Assembly: GCF_017591425.1 (NCBI RefSeq) | Contig: NW_024466004.1 | Location: 37,512,501 to 37,576,500, forward strand | Source of the DNA: Ochotona curzoniae | Lineage: Eukaryota > Chordata > Mammalia > Lagomorpha > Ochotonidae | DNA: 64,000 nt | Direction: 5' to 3' | Shown here: positions 23,906 to 33,707 of the stretch, one piece after another | Numbering within the stretch: the first letter of the stretch is position 1 | Layout: each line of letters opens with the position of its first letter | Program-made: the position numbers and the translations under genes | Notes under the pieces: model-generated | What the model was told of the DNA's origin: nothing | The model's input: only the letters and a program-made list of their open reading frames with translations | Databases searched by the model: none

Positions 23906-24675
23906 GTTTAACAAAAAATAAATTAATGTTTCAATGCTTAGACTGAGTATATTACTCTCCATGGTGTGAACAGGTGTATTTTAGTCTGTTGAAAGCCTCA
24001 GTACACATGACTGGTTTTGCCTTCCATAGGAGAGACTGATGTCTGATGCCCTTTAAAATGAAACGTGTGATTTCCCTGGTTCTATAGAAGCCTACAACCT
24101 TTAGGTTTAAACATGTTAAGTCTTAGATTTTGAGTTTGCTATCCTCCATAATTACTTAACCAGTCCTTTATAATAAAAACCGTTTGCAATAATAAGTAAT
24201 ATTTTGTTTAAAATGCATTTATATGTTACTGGATCTGTTCCTACGAGGAAGCTTAACCAATACATTCACATATTATCACAAGTTGAAAACCAGGACATAT
24301 TTTTCCTATCTCAAGTATTCTGATATCTATTCCATTTTGGATTTGGCAAAAATTGTTAAACAGGCAACCCATTATCTACACATCTGGACTGAGATATGAT
24401 ATATGCATTTTATCTTGTGTATAGAATACAAAAAATTCTTTAAGAGGCAAACTTTTCTAATTAGGTGCAGTTTATCTTATTTATTATCAAGATAATCCTA
24501 ACAAGATGAGGCTACCTAAGTTGTCATGCCTTGGAAAGCAGGTTGTAAAATGATTATATGTGTTAACAGATAATATTTTTCCCTAGCTGCTAGCAACATT
24601 TTTTTCTGAAGCATAATTTTGTTGACTTTTCAAAGTTCAAGGACACTTCATGAATAAATTAAAAGGTAAGTTAAG
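23906..24675. other. AT-rich non-coding sequence, nothing assigned
   Basis: About 770 bases, AT-rich, with no gene or repeat that I can name. Confidence 0.45.
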
Positions 24676-24679
24676 AGGC

Positions 24680-24940
24680 AGGTATTTGCCTGTCAATTGA
24701 GGTACCCACATCCCGCATCAAAGGCCTGGATGCCATAACTACCTGCAAGTCTTGAATCCAGCTTTCTAGTAATGCATATCGCGAAAAGCAGTGGCAATGT
24801 TTCAGGTTGGTTCTTACCACCCACATAGAGATCTTGGATTATGTTCCCAAATCCTAACTTAATCCTTCACTGTCACAGGCATTTGGAAGGTGAAACCAGG
24901 GGAGGATGCTCTCTCTTTAATCTGTCTTTCAAATGATGTT
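24680..24940 (+). mobile_element. Old C-SINE, plus strand
   Basis: Strongly diverged copy recognised from the order of 'gaggtacccacatcccgcatc', 'cttgaatccagctttct', 'aaagcagtggcaatg', 'gcatttggaaggtgaaaccagggga' and 'ctctctttaatctgtctttcaaat', with its tail replaced by an AT microsatellite. Confidence 0.65.
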
Positions 24941-24944
24941 TATA

Positions 24945-24978
<34 letters not shown>

Positions 24979-24995
24979 CACATATATATATATAG
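24940..24995. repeat. (TA)n microsatellite at SINE tail
   Basis: About 55 bases of TA dinucleotides with two TACA interruptions, directly continuing the 3' end of the old SINE; probably grown from its A-rich tail. Confidence 0.95.
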
Positions 24996-26225
24996 TAAAG
25001 CATGCTTATCTTACGATACATAATCTACAAAATGTATGCTAACCAATTGCTGTAACATTGTATAAATGTAAAATTAGTTGATAACATTAGAATTAGCTTT
25101 GTTAAATAAATCAAAGATACACTAACATGAATAAATAAATACAATTAATAACGTATAATTTTAGTCAGTAAGGATAAAATTTTAAATGGCCAAGAAAAAT
25201 GAGGAACATAATTTTATTATCTACTTTCACCTAGTAAAGTTAGTGCATGCATGAATACATTGGCAAAGGAATTTGGGCAGCATGAAGAGTAATTTTTTAT
25301 ATTCATCAAATAGTCCAGATTTTATTTATTTTTTTCACAGCTATGTTTCCACATTTATTGAAGGCTTACTGAAGCTTCTGATTATATAACTACATTACAC
25401 AGTCAAGAACATGAGTCAAGTATATTGTAAGACATGTTATTTTCTTTCTTCTTTTTGTTTTTAATTTCAAGTAGCATCATATATTTTCCTTTTTAAATTT
25501 TGTGCAAATAATTATGAAATTTATGCATTAGGACATCTTCAAAATTTAATGGAGAAGTGTGAAAAAATCTACAAGTATTACAAAGGGAAATTTGCATACA
25601 ACAAGCAATATTTTAATTCTATTTTCTGTGAAGTTTAACTACCCTTATGCAGGTTTAATTTGTAATTCTACAATGGATTTAGCTAGCTGGCTATTATTTA
25701 GTCACACTGAGAGCAGTATTTAAGTGAGAGAAAATGTAGATACAAAATAAGCTCTGAGTTTCTCTTGAGATTGAATTTTTCATATGTTTCCAACCTCTTC
25801 AAGACACAGATACGTGGCAATTTGGCCTGAACACCAAAAGGGGAAATTTTAAAATTTCCATTCTTTCCCTATGGATGTCATTTCAAAACAAAGTAGTAAA
25901 CAGGAAAGATTCTTTAGGTAAGTTTTCTTTAGTCATATTCAAATACTTGAGTTTCTGAATCATAGGAATAATTAATGTGACAGTAATGGAAGTCACAGCC
26001 TAATAAACCCCTCTGAAGTTCAGTTTGAATTGTTTTGTATCTATTATTTAATGTGAGAAAAGAAACAATAGCAATGAATATTTATATTCATTCTCAGTGT
26101 CTTCTGTTGGGTCCTCAAGAAATTCAGACCAGTAAAGAGGTAACACAAAAAATAATTCTTACAGATAATTTTATAGGTTCATGATCCAAACTTAGCATAA
26201 GAGAAAAATACTAACACCAGCTATG
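24996..26225. other. AT-rich non-coding sequence, nothing assigned
   Basis: About 1.2 kb of AT-rich sequence with no gene and no repeat I can name. Confidence 0.45.
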
Positions 26226-26229
26226 CTGT

Positions 26230-26360
26230 AGCAAAGTACTTCCTATGATGCTCCATTTTAAGCATCACAATTTGCATTTAAGAATGAGTAGTACTGCTAC
26301 CCTTTTTCCTTGAAGAAATAGAGAAGCAGAACTTAGGGAAGCTGAGAAATTCATAGCAAT
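26230..26360 (-). mobile_element. Possible MIR fragment, minus strand
   Basis: The pattern 'aagtacttcctatgatgctccattttaagcatcacaattt', a pyrimidine-rich segment and 'gaagaaatagagaagcagaacttagggaagctgagaaa' is MIR-like. The match is weak. Confidence 0.4.
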
Positions 26361-26538
26361 CTATTTGCCACTAAATTGTACAACCTAAAAACTCTGCCAT
26401 GAAAACCTGATTTTCTGACTTCCTATTATTTTTCTACAAATAAAAACAAACCAAAAAAAAAAAAAACCCAATTCACTAAATATAAGCAGGAACCCAATAA
26501 GGCACCCAATTAATACAGAGAGGAGAGGGTTGGGAGGA

Positions 26539-26868
26539 GACCAGGCATGACGGCTCAATTGACTAAATATCCCCTTGCAAAAGCTGAGATTCCATATGGG
26601 CACCAGTTCATGCCCTAGCTGCTCTACTTCCCAGCCAGCTCCTTACTTGTGGCCTGGGAAAGCAGCAAGAGATGATGGCCCGAAAAGTTAGGACCCCTGC
26701 ACCCACAAGGGATACCTGGAAGAAGCTCCTGGCTCCTGACTCCTGATCAGCTCAGCTCTGGCCATTACAACCATTTGGAAAGTGAATCAGCAGATGGAAG
26801 ATCTCTATCATAGCTCCTCCCTGTAAATCTGCCTTTCCAATAAAAATAAATAAATCTTAAAAATAAAC
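26539..26868 (+). mobile_element. C-SINE, plus strand
   Basis: Head 'gaccaggcatgacggctcaattgactaaat', 'catatgggcaccagttcatgccc', 'cttgtggcctgggaaagcagc', 'aatcagcagatggaagatc' and tail 'ctgcctttccaataaaaataaataaatctt'. It is almost full length. Confidence 0.92.
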
Positions 26869-27909
26869 AAACATTAGGTAAATGCAGAGTGTGAAGAGGA
26901 TCCAAGAGAAGACATCATGTACCTTCATCAAGGCAGAATGACAGAGCTTTCCTTAAGGACATGTAAGGCCTAGTGGACTGGAGGCAGCTTGCCACATCCG
27001 TATATGAGCTGTTGTTATTGGAACATTTTATTCATTACTTGATCGTGAGATGTAGGAGGTGTCATTGACAAAATTTTCCCTGAAGCTTTTAGTCTGAAGT
27101 CAAGTTTAATGCTGCAAGTCTGTCACTAAGGCTTCAGCTTGCTGGTAGTTGCTGTCAGTGGATTGAGATTTACCCCACACTCAGGAGCTGTATTTTGGCA
27201 GAAGGTCCTGTAGGCATTTTGAAGATAAGTCATTCTGAATTTACAAACCACACCTGCAAATACAAAATTAAGTTACTGTTGTTCCTGATATTTTAGAATC
27301 TATCTCCTATAAGAATCTATCAGCAATACACTTCATGTGCCAACTTCATATTTGTGTAGCTCTTCCAACTGCAACTGATTCTAACTGTACCTCAATTTAC
27401 CGTGCATTTGGCTCATGTCACTGACAGAGGAGTCACCTCCCAGCTTTAATATGGAATGTTGTCAGACACAACCTCATGATTTGTGGATGAGCTCATACAT
27501 TTCCCTCCAGCCCAAATCATCACTTTCTCCAATATGCCTCACATAAGCCAGACTTTCATTTGGCTTTGGCTATTAAGAATAATTAAGGTTTGGGAAAGGC
27601 AAGATTGTCTTGTCAACTCAGCTATTTTTGAGAGCACAGACTACTCAAGCTATTAGCACAGCACAGAGGAGCAAGACAAGCCAATCCAGCAACACCCAAG
27701 GGTGCAGTGGTTACGCAGTGAAGTTTTCACTCTTGATAGGAAGCCACAGCAAGAAATGTTATGCAGTATTTTTAATAGTAATCCAGAACTTGCATGGTTA
27801 TATACATATATCTGTTTACATGTGCACAGGCACACATAAATACAAACTAAACCTTCATTTGCATTTGCTCATGTGTATCTTTTGTTAAGTCAGGATGACC
27901 ATTCGCCTT
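26869..27909. other. Non-coding sequence, nothing assigned
   Basis: About 1 kb without a convincing gene or repeat. The 92-codon plus-strand frame at 27610-27888 and its 60-codon antisense partner lack protein features. Confidence 0.45.
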
Positions 27910-28015
27910 TTCAGAAAGGTTAGAAAACTTCCCCTATACCACACAGGTATTATGGAGTAAAACCCATATTTGAATTTCAGTTACTCCGCCCACAATGCCC
28001 TTTCTCTTTCTGCCA
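27910..28015 (-). mobile_element. MIR fragment, minus strand
   Basis: 'gaaaggttagaaaacttcccctataccacacagg' followed by 'ggagtaaaacccatatttgaatttcag' and 'tccgcccacaatgcccttt' follows the reversed MIR core ('aggttaagtaacttgcccaaggtcacacag ... gatttgaacccagg'). Confidence 0.6.
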
Positions 28016-28534
28016 CCTCCTGGTAGGGTCTCCCATGTCTTCCTTTGACTCTTTCGAAAGCCTGGCAATACCTCTTTTTTCTTGCAGTCTTTGTGCAGGG
28101 AGAAAATCTTCTCCCCCTGGGCAATTTCTTAGGAATTCTTCAGGTCTGAAGCTACAAGCTACTTGTTCTATACTCATTCACTCTCTCCTTCACTCAGACA
28201 TAGTTGTAGTACTGAACATTTTTATATAGTACAGTCAGAAAAATTTTAATGTGAACTTTATAATCCCTGAAAGCAAAATTCAAGACAGAAATGAGTCTGT
28301 GTGACTCAAACAATGTAGGATAACAAGTTAACACATTTTAATTCAAAGTTTATTTGTAGGGTTTCAAATAAACTAAAAGAATGCTCTCACGATTCTTATG
28401 AAAACATTATAAATATTATTGACTGTTGGGCAATGTCAAGGGTTAGGGATTGTGGTAAATAGACAGTGGATTGTGCGGTAGTCTACATGTAGACAGATTA
28501 TTCCATCAGGGCATGGTTTTAGTGCTCAAATGGA

Positions 28535-28615
28535 ACTTAGGGACTCTGGAATCTGGCATTAATCAGTTGTGTGACCTTGGACTTGGGGATTTAAACTGGT
28601 CTTAGAAAGCAAATA
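28535..28615 (+). mobile_element. MIR core fragment, plus strand
   Basis: 'agggactctggaatctggcattaatcagttgtgtgaccttggacttgg' matches the MIR core ('actctggagtcagac...tagctgtgtgaccttgggcaag'). Confidence 0.65.
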
Positions 28616-28829
28616 TTGTACAAAGATTAAACTCTGGGTAAATTTTTTGTCTCCAAATTCAAGAGTCTTTTCAAATGTGTCAATTAAAAAGATAAATTAT
28701 TTTGGTAAAGAGAAAAAATATCCTCTCATCTTCATGTGGTTCCCAGATATGGAAGGAAATCTAAAGCAGAATGGACATCAGAAAGTCATGGATTAAAAAG
28801 TCACAAAGGTGTAGGTCTTCAACTCTGAT

Positions 28830-29110
28830 TAACTAATACTGCTTAGGTCATCTGCCTTCTGTTTTGTAGTGTGTGGTTCGAGTTCTGCTTTTGTTCTGGA
28901 TTCTGAATTACAGATTCTTGTTAATGTGTCCTAGGAGGCAACCTGTGATGACTTAATTAGAACCCTGCCTCTTATGCTGGAGACCTGAGTAGAAATCCCA
29001 GCTCCTGGCTCCAGATTGGTTCAGTCCCAAATGTTGTGGGCACATGATCCATTTGTATTCTTCGTTCCTCTCTCTCTTGGTCCTCCTAGACCTAAATTTC
29101 TCTGCCTTTC
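28830..29110 (+). mobile_element. Old C-SINE, plus strand
   Basis: Recognised from 'gacctgagtagaaatcccagctcctggctccagattggttcag', 'gttgtgggcacatgatcc', a pyrimidine block and 'tttctctgcctttcaaatata'. The 5' limit is uncertain. Confidence 0.55.
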
Positions 29111-29143
29111 AAATATATATGTATACATATATATATATATATA
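29110..29143. repeat. (TA)n microsatellite at SINE tail
   Basis: AT dinucleotides with TGTA and TACA interruptions continue directly from the end of the old SINE, the same arrangement as at 24.94 kb. Confidence 0.93.
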
Positions 29144-29361
29144 GTGCCACAATGTCATTTCTAGAGACTATTGTCATAGCTTTGCCTCTCCTTATCAGTA
29201 AATCACTGGATCACTATTCATCAGATTACCTGATATTATCAACATGCTTCTGAGAAAACCAAAGTAAATTCAGTTCTTTCTTTTACTCTAGTAAGTAAAC
29301 TTTTGAAACAGAATTTTGTTTCTTATGGAAATTAAGACCATTTGTTTTACAGAAAATTTAA

Positions 29362-29725
29362 GAAAAAGGTTAACATTCCAGAGCCCAGCACTGTGACTCA
29401 GTGGCTGAATCCTTTCTTTACCTGCCAGGATACCGTATGGGCACCGATTAGTGTCCTGGGTGCTCCACTTTCCATATAGCTCCCTGATTGTGGCCTGGGA
29501 AAACATACAGGTTGCCACAAAGCCTTGGGACCCTACATCTGCATGGGAGACCCAGAAGAAGCTCCTGGCTGCTGGCTTCTGATAGTCTCAGCTCTGGCCA
29601 TTGCAGCCACTTGTGGAGTGAACAAACAGATGGAAGATCTTTCTCTCTGTATCTCCTTCTGTCTGTGAATATGCCTTTTCAATAAATTTTTTTTACAAAA
29701 AAATCTTGAAAAGATTAACATATTC
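29362..29725 (+). mobile_element. C-SINE, plus strand, with target duplication
   Basis: Full-length copy (body about 29380-29706): head 'gagcccagcactgtgactcagtggctgaatcc', 'gtatgggcaccgattagtg', 'attgtggcctgggaaaacatac', pyrimidine block and tail 'atgccttttcaataaatttttttt'. Direct repeats at 29362-29378 and 29708-29725 match except for a few changes. Confidence 0.92.
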
Positions 29726-31080
29726 AAACACCAAAAAAGTGCTCTGTGAAAGCAAGGAGAAGCCAAAGAGGAGCAAGGCATGATTGTTTATGTGGATAGG
29801 CACATAGTACATGACCAACAAATAATTACTGAAAGAATGTGTATTTAAGCTGGCAGAAGAGACCAAAATAATAACAACAATAATGATAAGTTGTTTCCAA
29901 CTGGACAAATATCACTAGATATCATGAAACAGGGGGAACAGAAACAGAAGTGTTAGGGGGCCTTAATGTAACTTCACTATGACTTATTTTGAGATTTTTT
30001 TTTTTAACTAAATAATGAAGAGACAATTCAGCACCTCAACCACTTCCATCCATCACCTTTCTCTTCACAGGGAAATAAGAGGGAGATAAAGTTTGCCACC
30101 ATAAGATTATCTGTCTACACTTGGCTGTCCCACAGCATGGTGGGAAGTTTTTAGGTTCTTAAACTAAATGGAGTGGGAAATACTTCAACCTCCTCTCTGC
30201 GTAGATCTCGGGCTTTTCTTTCTGATAACTCAAGCACAGCCTATGAATAACGTGCTTTGAGAAGGAGAAACTAAGTTAAGCTAATGAAGACCCCAGAAAA
30301 GTTAGCCAAAGAGGACAGGAATTTTAGCTTAAGAGGTTAAGAATGTTGAAACTGGAAAGGTGGAGAGAGGCAGAGCAAGAAGTATATTGTTTCATCCCAG
30401 AAACAAAACTCATAGAAATGGGATAAAGAGGGAGAGAACTGAATGATAGCTTGGAAATTTGCTAATAATGAGAAATCTATTTCCCTAGAGGGAGCCCATC
30501 ATTTTGGAGCATATTGGGCTATGCTGGAGATGCTGTTTCTTATAGAAATGGTTCTTCCCTCAGCTCATTTCAGTGACAATGAGCATTTCTGGTTGAGTGC
30601 GAGAAGACATGAAGGCACCTTTTATTTTCCTAAGAGGAAATTGAACCTATGCATTGTAGACGTCAACATATGCCTGTGTATGAAAAATATGAGCCAATGT
30701 TTTTGAAAAGAAACAGAAGTATGCTGCCCTTTGTGACAGAGAAGTGTCCAAGAACAAAGACAGAGGCCTTTCTGCATGCAATTCCTACTCTACAGATTCT
30801 TTGTTGTGATACATTTTATGGCCAACTTTAAAGACATTGACCTGTTGATCTTGTTCTGGTTTTTATTCATTACATCCTTCTTAGCATAAGAAAAAGTCCC
30901 TTAGGAAAGCAGGATTTTCATTTCTTAAAAAAAAAAAAAAGGAGCAGAAGGAAAAACTACACAGAGTCCCTAATAGTCTCTATCCTGCCATAGAAAGCAA
31001 CCACTGCCTTACAAGCATAAAAATGGGGGAAATGGCATGCAACAAAGTTAAGAGCATGGCAAGAGTCCCACCCACGTGTT
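29726..31080. other. Non-coding sequence, nothing assigned
   Basis: About 1.35 kb without a recognisable repeat or gene. 30440-30720 reads open on the plus strand for 87 codons but shows no known domain, and no splice sites clearly flank it. Confidence 0.4.
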
Positions 31081-31139
31081 TCCCCGTGGGTGGAATTAGA
31101 GAACTAATCCACAAAGACACCTCAAGTTGCCTTACCAGA

Positions 31140-31520
31140 TGCCCTCCGCTTGGTGGAAAGCTGAGTTAAGCTAAGAAGTCATTATTCCAGTGAACAAAAT
31201 TTCTAATTAACACTGAAAATGTGTGGTAGCTAAGTTTGTGGTGAAGACAGGCCATCTCCTCCTTCTTCTTAGCTAGAGTTAGATTAAACTACAAGAGAGG
31301 GACAGGATAATTGCTCACGGTGGGGCATGGTGTTTTCTCCTGCACAAACATGTAATTAGGCTGTCTTAACCTCCCGATTCAGCAATAAACACCACTTCGC
31401 GGGCTAATTTACAAGCAGGAGTCACAGAAGGCTGTAGAATAAACTCTCAATGCAACAGGCCATGCAGTTTGGTGAAAAGAGAGAGCTTTCACTATTTCAA
31501 GTTAGCAAAAATCCTTTTGC
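31140..31520. promoter_or_regulatory. Candidate conserved non-coding element
   Basis: Repeat-free and rich in homeodomain-type cores: 'tttctaattaaca' (31200-31212), 'catgtaattaggctg' (31349-31363) and 'gggctaatttaca' (31400-31412). It also has 'cagcaataaacacc' and a few CpGs (cacgg, ttcgcggg). This texture is typical of conserved mammalian enhancers. Conservation was not tested, so the call rests on composition and motifs alone. Confidence 0.35.
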
Positions 31521-31529
31521 ACTTACCAC

Positions 31530-32865
31530 AAACTGAAATGAGATTGAAATAAGGGCTATACATTCAAAACATTGAACACATCAGCTAATAAAAAGTACAT
31601 TTGTGACTGGTCGTAAAACTAGAGAATGTAATTGGCTATACCCTAGAAATATCTTTCACTTATAATATTTGGGAAGACAGAGGTTTCCATAATATTGACT
31701 TTGCTAACACGTCTACATTTTTCTGTCCACCATAATTATGCACCAGTCAGCAACACCTCACTCCTATAGCTGCCAACAGGCCTTGACTCAAGCAGTGGGA
31801 GGTGGCAGGACCACAGCCGGCACCAAATAATATTTGCCAGGCAAGTACAGTTAGCTTGGGGCAGTGAGCAGGAGGTGCCCTTACAAAGGGACAGTTCCTT
31901 CATGGTGGCATCATTCTTGCCAAAGGACCATTAGTGCTCGGAATCCCTCTCCGGGAGCAAGGGTCCCATACTTCACTGTAAATTTTGTCCAAAAGCCTTC
32001 TTTAAGCGTGGAACACTTCATGGTCTCTGTGGGGGAGGTCATGGAAGTACACCCATCTCACTAAGGGAGATGTTTTTTCTTCTGGCCAAAGCAGACTATC
32101 TAAAGATAGACAGGCTGTGGTTTGACTCTGGTTGGAAAACAGAAACAGTCACAAAAGATCTGTAGGTTATGGATTGTTGTACTTGATTCATGTGGTGTGA
32201 GAGTTGGAAAAAGATTGGTAGGCAGAGACACAAAGGAGAAGCCCAGAGATTCATTCAGCACTGTGTTGGGTAGATGGTTTAATCCACAGCCAGATCTGAA
32301 TTATTTGTAGACTGTTTTGTCTAGATTTCCCTCCCAAAATACAATAAAATAAAATTGGTAACTGGGTCATTATTTTCTCCTGAATCCTCTTTTTCATATC
32401 CAATCCTCATTTCAGCCAAGATTTACAAGGACAAAGACTGTGTTTTCACCGGTATAAGTTCTTGGGATCTAGAAGTATCTATTATACATAGTATACGTTA
32501 GTGAACATGTGAATAGAGTAGTGAATGCAAGAAGCAAGGAAGGAGGGAAGGAAATATCCCCTGTTCAAAAGACTGAGAAACAAGCAGACAAACCTTACAT
32601 TTTTAAGATTCATGCAACCACAAAAAAATCTAATTTTTATTTAGTTTACAAATCAAAGATAACATTTGGCAAAATAATTTGAATGCAAATATTTTAAGTA
32701 AAATAATACTCATTTATCCATATAACTGTCCCATCAAGAATATCATTTAAATACTATTTATTGTTAAGTAATTTTGACTATAAGAAAAACATTTAAAAGG
32801 AAAATCTGTATTTTGAAAGTAGTGATTGAGCTCATCCATTTATGAACAATAACCAAGGCAAATGT
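31530..32865. other. Non-coding sequence, nothing assigned
   Basis: Over 1.3 kb with no gene or clear repeat. Short frames of 62-66 codons at 31.86 and 32.12 kb have no protein features. Confidence 0.4.
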
Positions 32866-32867
32866 AT

Positions 32868-33122
32868 TTGTTTATTTTAGAGGGGCTACAAAGAGGAAGA
32901 CCCAGAGAAAGAGAGAAATCTTCTGTTCACTGGTTCATTCCTAAATGGCGATGGTGGAGTTTCATCAGGGTCTCCAGGTAGTGGCAAGAGCCCAAACACT
33001 TATGCCATCTTTTGCTGCTTTTCTCAGGCCATTCACAGGAAGCTGGATAGGAAGTGGAGCTGCTGGAAACGAAACCAGTAATTACCCAGGATGATGACAC
33101 ATGACTATCAAAAGTATAGCTG
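32868..33122 (-). mobile_element. Old C-SINE, minus strand
   Basis: Reversed copy: 'gtttattttagaggggctacaaagaggaagacccagagaaagag', 'tctgttcactggttcattcctaaatgg', 'ttctcaggccattcacaggaagctgg' and 'agtggagctgctggaaacgaaacc'. Strongly diverged. Confidence 0.7.
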
Positions 33123-33707
33123 ATATTCTTCAAAGAAACATAGCCATGGTTGAAGTTTTATAGTTGTTTAGATTATATTCACAATACAAGTGATTTATTT
33201 AAGGACTCTAAGTTCCTCAAAGTTTAATACTCCCCTTAAAGATTTTTTGACTCCCCTTTAGTATATTTTGAAAGGATTTTAAATGACTAAACAGAATCAA
33301 GAGGATGTGCCTTTGTAATTAATGTTTTATTTTCATAAAATGTGTATTCAGCAATAGAAAGTAACTATAATTTCTTTATTTTTATTTTTCCGCTTATAAA
33401 TCCCTTGCTACTGCAACCAATGTAGTTAATCTAAAAATTTATTTTTGCTATTGAAAAACCTATTGAATAAATAGGCAGATTATTTTATATTTGTTTTCTA
33501 AATACAGATTTTAGGTCCTTAAAAGGCAATATTAAATCAAGATAGCCAATAATTTTTATTACTGTTTTGCTTTTGTTCTTAGCAAATGTCATGATTTGTA
33601 TTTTTTTTTTTTGCAGTTTCTTCCTTATATAGGGAGCTAAAATTTAAAAGACAAAAAATAAATACATGCTTATTTCAATATTACTATAAATATAATTTTT
33701 TAAATTA

